Positions 17,751 to 20,179 of a DNA stretch of 20,179 nt are shown here, piece after piece. This DNA is from an uncultured Pseudomonadota bacterium (GTDB lineage Bacteria; Pseudomonadota; Gammaproteobacteria; Steroidobacterales; Steroidobacteraceae): NCBI GenBank assembly GCA_946479515.1, contig CAMLGF010000068.1:1-20179 (forward strand). The letters are read 5' to 3'. The position numbers were made by a program, and so were the translations under genes. The notes under the pieces were generated by a model. That model was not told the DNA's origin, made no database searches, and saw nothing but the letters and a program-made list of their open reading frames with translations. Each line of letters starts with the position of its first letter. The first letter of the stretch is position 1.

Positions 17751-18892
17751 TGCTCCAGGCATTCCGCAATGGCAGGATCCTCACCGACAACGGCCTGGAA
17801 CACGGCCGCACCCTGCTGGTGCGCGACAGCCGCATCGAGGCCATCGTGGGCGCGACGCAAATACTCGCCGCCGATCGCGTCATCGACCTGCAGGGCGGCA
17901 CGCTGGCGCCGGGTTTCATCGATGCTCAGGTGAACGGCGGCGGGGGTGTGCTGTTCAACGACGATCCCAGTGTCGCCAGCATCGCGACGATTGCGCAGGC
18001 GCACCGCAAGTTCGGCACCACGGGCTTTCTGCCCACGCTGATCAGCGACGACCTGGCCGTGGTCGAGCGGGGCATCGCGGCGGTGCGCGAGGCAATCGCG
18101 GCGCAGGTGCCGGGCGTGCTCGGCATACACATCGAAGGGCCCTTCCTCGCACCAGAGAAGCGTGGCGTGCACGATGCCGGCAAGCTGCGCACGCTGGACG
18201 CGCAGGCGCTGGAGATCCTGACGACGGCGCATGGCGGCGTCACGCTCGTGACGCTCGCGCCCGAGAAGACCACGCCGGGCAACATCCGTGCGCTCACCGA
18301 AGCCGGCGTCATCGTCTCGGCGGGACACACGAACGCCACGTTCGCTGAGCTGCAGCCGGCGTTCGCGGGTGGATTGCGCGGCTTCACACACCTGTTCAAT
18401 GCGATGTCCGGGCTGGGATCGCGCGAGCCTGGCGCCGTGGGCGCGGCCCTCGCCAACCAGGACTGCTGGTGCGGTTTGATCGTCGACGGCCACCACGTGC
18501 ATGCCGAGACGCTGAAGATCGCGCTGCGCGCCAAGCGGCACGATCGCTTTCTGCTGGTGACGGACGCCATGCCCAGCGTGGGCGCCGATGCGAGATCATT
18601 CCAGATCCAGGGCCGGCGCATCACCGTGAGCGGCGACAGGATCGTCGACGACGAGGGACGACTGGCGGGCGCGCACCTGGACATGGCGAGCGCGGTGCGC
18701 AATGCCGTCACCCTGCTGGGGTTGGACCTGGCCACGGCGCTGCGCATGGCCAGTGCGCATCCGGCGGCTTTTCTCAGGCTCGAGGACCGCGGGCGCATAG
18801 CGCCCGGCCAGCGCGCCGATCTCGTGCTGCTCGACGAGCGGCTCGAAGTTCAGGGCACCTGGATCGGCGGCGAAGCCGCGGGCCGGGCCTGA
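17750..18892 (+). CDS. nagA: N-acetylglucosamine-6-phosphate deacetylase
   Basis: This 380-residue amidohydrolase removes acetate from GlcNAc-6-phosphate. The N-terminal part carries A-P-G-F-I-D-A-Q-V-N-G, with Gln60 at the position where many amidohydrolases have His, as in E. coli NagA. Metal ligands are Glu129 (H-I-E-G-P-F), His193 (A-G-H-T-N-A-T) and His214 (T-H-L-F-N-A-M). The catalytic Asp272 is in T-D-A-M-P, and D-G-H-H-V-H at 246-251 is the substrate-phosphate region. The length is normal for the family. The ATG at 17750-17752 shares its first base with the deaminase stop (TGATG). The open frame continues far upstream, but that part lies over the deaminase and repressor genes and is shadow. 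It is the last gene of this arm. Twelve bases separate its stop from the convergent chemotaxis gene, and no terminator is visible. Confidence 0.96.
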   Translation: MLQAFRNGRILTDNGLEHGRTLLVRDSRIEAIVGATQILAADRVIDLQGGTLAPGFIDAQVNGGGGVLFNDDPSVASIATIAQAHRKFGTTGFLPTLISDDLAVVERGIAAVREAIAAQVPGVLGIHIEGPFLAPEKRGVHDAGKLRTLDAQALEILTTAHGGVTLVTLAPEKTTPGNIRALTEAGVIVSAGHTNATFAELQPAFAGGLRGFTHLFNAMSGLGSREPGAVGAALANQDCWCGLIVDGHHVHAETLKIALRAKRHDRFLLVTDAMPSVGADARSFQIQGRRITVSGDRIVDDEGRLAGAHLDMASAVRNAVTLLGLDLATALRMASAHPAAFLRLEDRGRIAPGQRADLVLLDERLEVQGTWIGGEAAGRA

Positions 18893-18904
18893 TCCGGATC
18901 GCGG

Positions 18905-20179
18905 CTAGAATTCCTTCCAGACGGAGTCGTCGTCGCCGTTGGCGGCGCGGGACTTCGGCGACACGGCTTCCGCATCCGACCTGGCCGCTTTGTCCGACCA
19001 GGGCCGCGTCGCGCCGCGGCGCTCGACGGCGGGCTTCGCTTCGCCGCGCGACACCGGTTCCCGCACGGATGGCGCGGGCGTATCGGCGGCGGCCCTCACC
19101 TGGTAACGCTGCATGGCGGTGTTCAGGCCCCGCGCCTGGTCGGCCATGGCCTGGCTCGCCGCCGAGGCCTGTTCCACCAGCGCGGCGTTCTGCTGCGTGA
19201 GCTCGTCGAGCTGCATCACGGCCTTGTTCACCTGCTCGATGCCCGCCGATTGCTCGTTCGATGCCGCGGCGATCTCGGAAACGATGTCCGTCACCTTCTT
19301 CACCGCCACCACGAGCTGCTCCAGCGTCGAACCGGACTGCGTGACGAGCGTCGAGCCCTCGTCGACCTTGCGCACGGTGTCCTGGATCAGCGCCTTGATC
19401 TCCTTGGCGGCGGCCGCCGAACGGCCGGCGAGATTGCGCACCTCGGTCGCGACCACGGCGAAGCCGCGGCCCTGCTCACCGGCGCGCGCCGCTTCCACGG
19501 CGGCGTTCAGCGCCAGGAGGTTGGTCTGGAAGGCGATCTCGTCGATGACGCCGATGATGTCGGCGATCTTCTTCGAAGCCTCGTTGATGCCCACCATGGC
19601 CTGCACGGCCTTGGAGACCACCGCGCCGCCCTTCTCGGCCTGATCGCGCGCGGCCACCGCGAGCCTGCTCGCCTGGCCGGCATTGTCGGCGTTCTGCTTG
19701 ACGGTGCTGGTCATCTCTTCCATCGACGAAGCGGTTTCTTCCAGGGAAGACGCCTGCTCCTCGGTGCGCTGCGAGAGATCCGCATTGCCGCGGCTGATCT
19801 CGTCGGCGCCGCGGCTGACTTCCGCCGATGCCAGCTTGGTCTGCGAGACCAGCTCGGCGAGATTGTGCGTGAGGTCGTTGATGCCCGAACCGATCTCCAC
19901 CAGCAGGCCCGGCTTGCCCTCGGTTTCGATGCGGCGCGTGAGGTCACCCTGGTTGGCGGCGGCCACCAGGCCGCGTACCTCGGTGACCACCATGCCGATG
20001 GTGTCCACCAGTTCATTGATGCCGCCCGACAGCGTGAGGAAGAAGTCGCGTTTGCCCTCGAGCGAAATGCGGTTCTCGAGATTGCCGGCGGTGACCGCGG
20101 CGATGATCTGCTGCAGCTCGGATTCGGTCGCCACTTCCTGCGTGCGGTCGAACCACTCGAGCACCGTGCCGAGGCGGCG
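18905..20179 (-). CDS. Methyl-accepting chemotaxis protein, C-terminal part; 5' end outside window
   Basis: The frame runs through the window edge, so the apparent GTG start at 20162-20164 is internal: the visible sequence begins R-R-L-G-T-V-L-E-W, the end of a PAS-like domain. Then come two HAMP-like repeats (each with G-D/N-L-x-x-R-I; about residues 20-65 and 66-115), a methylation helix ([10 protein letters not shown]), and the signalling tip ([22 protein letters not shown]) that contacts CheA and CheW. A flexible charged tail follows and ends W-K-E-F, close to the C-terminal W-x-x-F peptide that tethers CheR or CheB in some receptors. No transmembrane helix is visible, but the N-terminal part is missing, so soluble or membrane-bound is open. 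Ligand unknown; nearness to nag genes is only suggestive. Confidence 0.93.
   Translation of the reverse strand, partial: RRLGTVLEWFDRTQEVATESELQQIIAAVTAGNLENRISLEGKRDFFLTLSGGINELVDTIGMVVTEVRGLVAAANQGDLTRRIETEGKPGLLVEIGSGINDLTHNLAELVSQTKLASAEVSRGADEISRGNADLSQRTEEQASSLEETASSMEEMTSTVKQNADNAGQASRLAVAARDQAEKGGAVVSKAVQAMVGINEASKKIADIIGVIDEIAFQTNLLALNAAVEAARAGEQGRGFAVVATEVRNLAGRSAAAAKEIKALIQDTVRKVDEGSTLVTQSGSTLEQLVVAVKKVTDIVSEIAAASNEQSAGIEQVNKAVMQLDELTQQNAALVEQASAASQAMADQARGLNTAMQRYQVRAAADTPAPSVREPVSRGEAKPAVERRGATRPWSDKAARSDAEAVSPKSRAANGDDDSVWKEF

Overview
The window is GC-rich, densely coding bacterial DNA. The gene content points to a Gram-negative proteobacterium: a TonB-dependent receptor of the large sugar-receptor type common in Xanthomonadales and Caulobacterales, two lipoproteins, an RND pump with its adaptor, and a Pseudomonas-like NagF/NagE phosphotransferase pair. 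I favour a gammaproteobacterium of the Xanthomonadales/Steroidobacterales/Nevskiales kind, but this is inference from family resemblance and there is no rRNA or tRNA to settle it.

Layout. (1) 1-1593, plus strand: the 3' part of a family 2 glycoside hydrolase (beta-galactosidase type) that starts before the window. (2) 1606-1645: an intrinsic terminator serving the minus strand. (3) 6213-1662, minus strand: a two-gene RND efflux operon (periplasmic adaptor lipoprotein, then inner-membrane pump), with a 304-bp non-coding stretch upstream. (4) 15767-6518, minus strand: TonB-dependent receptor, GH20 beta-hexosaminidase lipoprotein, EIIA-HPr-EI fusion (nagF) and EIIC-EIIB permease (nagE). The last three are almost certainly one operon. 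(5) 15768-15990: a divergent control region with repeated ATTGGTA/TACCAAT half-sites. (6) 15991-18892, plus strand: GntR/HutC repressor, SIS-type glucosamine-6-phosphate deaminase (NagB-II) and N-acetylglucosamine-6-phosphate deacetylase (nagA), with overlapping stop and start codons. (7) 20179-18905, minus strand: the C-terminal part of a methyl-accepting chemotaxis protein, convergent with nagA and cut by the window end.

The central 12.4 kb form a complete route for chitooligosaccharide/N-acetylglucosamine (GlcNAc) use. The TonB receptor would bring oligomers through the outer membrane. The GH20 lipoprotein would release GlcNAc in the periplasm. NagF passes phosphate from PEP through EI, HPr and EIIA to EIIB of NagE, which imports GlcNAc as GlcNAc-6-phosphate. 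NagA removes acetate and the SIS deaminase yields fructose-6-phosphate and ammonia. No GlcNAc kinase or MFS permease is present in the window, which agrees with PTS import. The GntR protein sits beside its probable operators and would control both divergent arms.

I found no CRISPR array, insertion sequence, prophage, RNA gene or origin. The novelty I can support is modest: an uncommon combination of TonB receptor and a self-contained PTS, a second EIIB-like domain without the active cysteine, a cysteine-bearing C-terminal module on the hexosaminidase, and an extended C-terminal tail on the RND pump.
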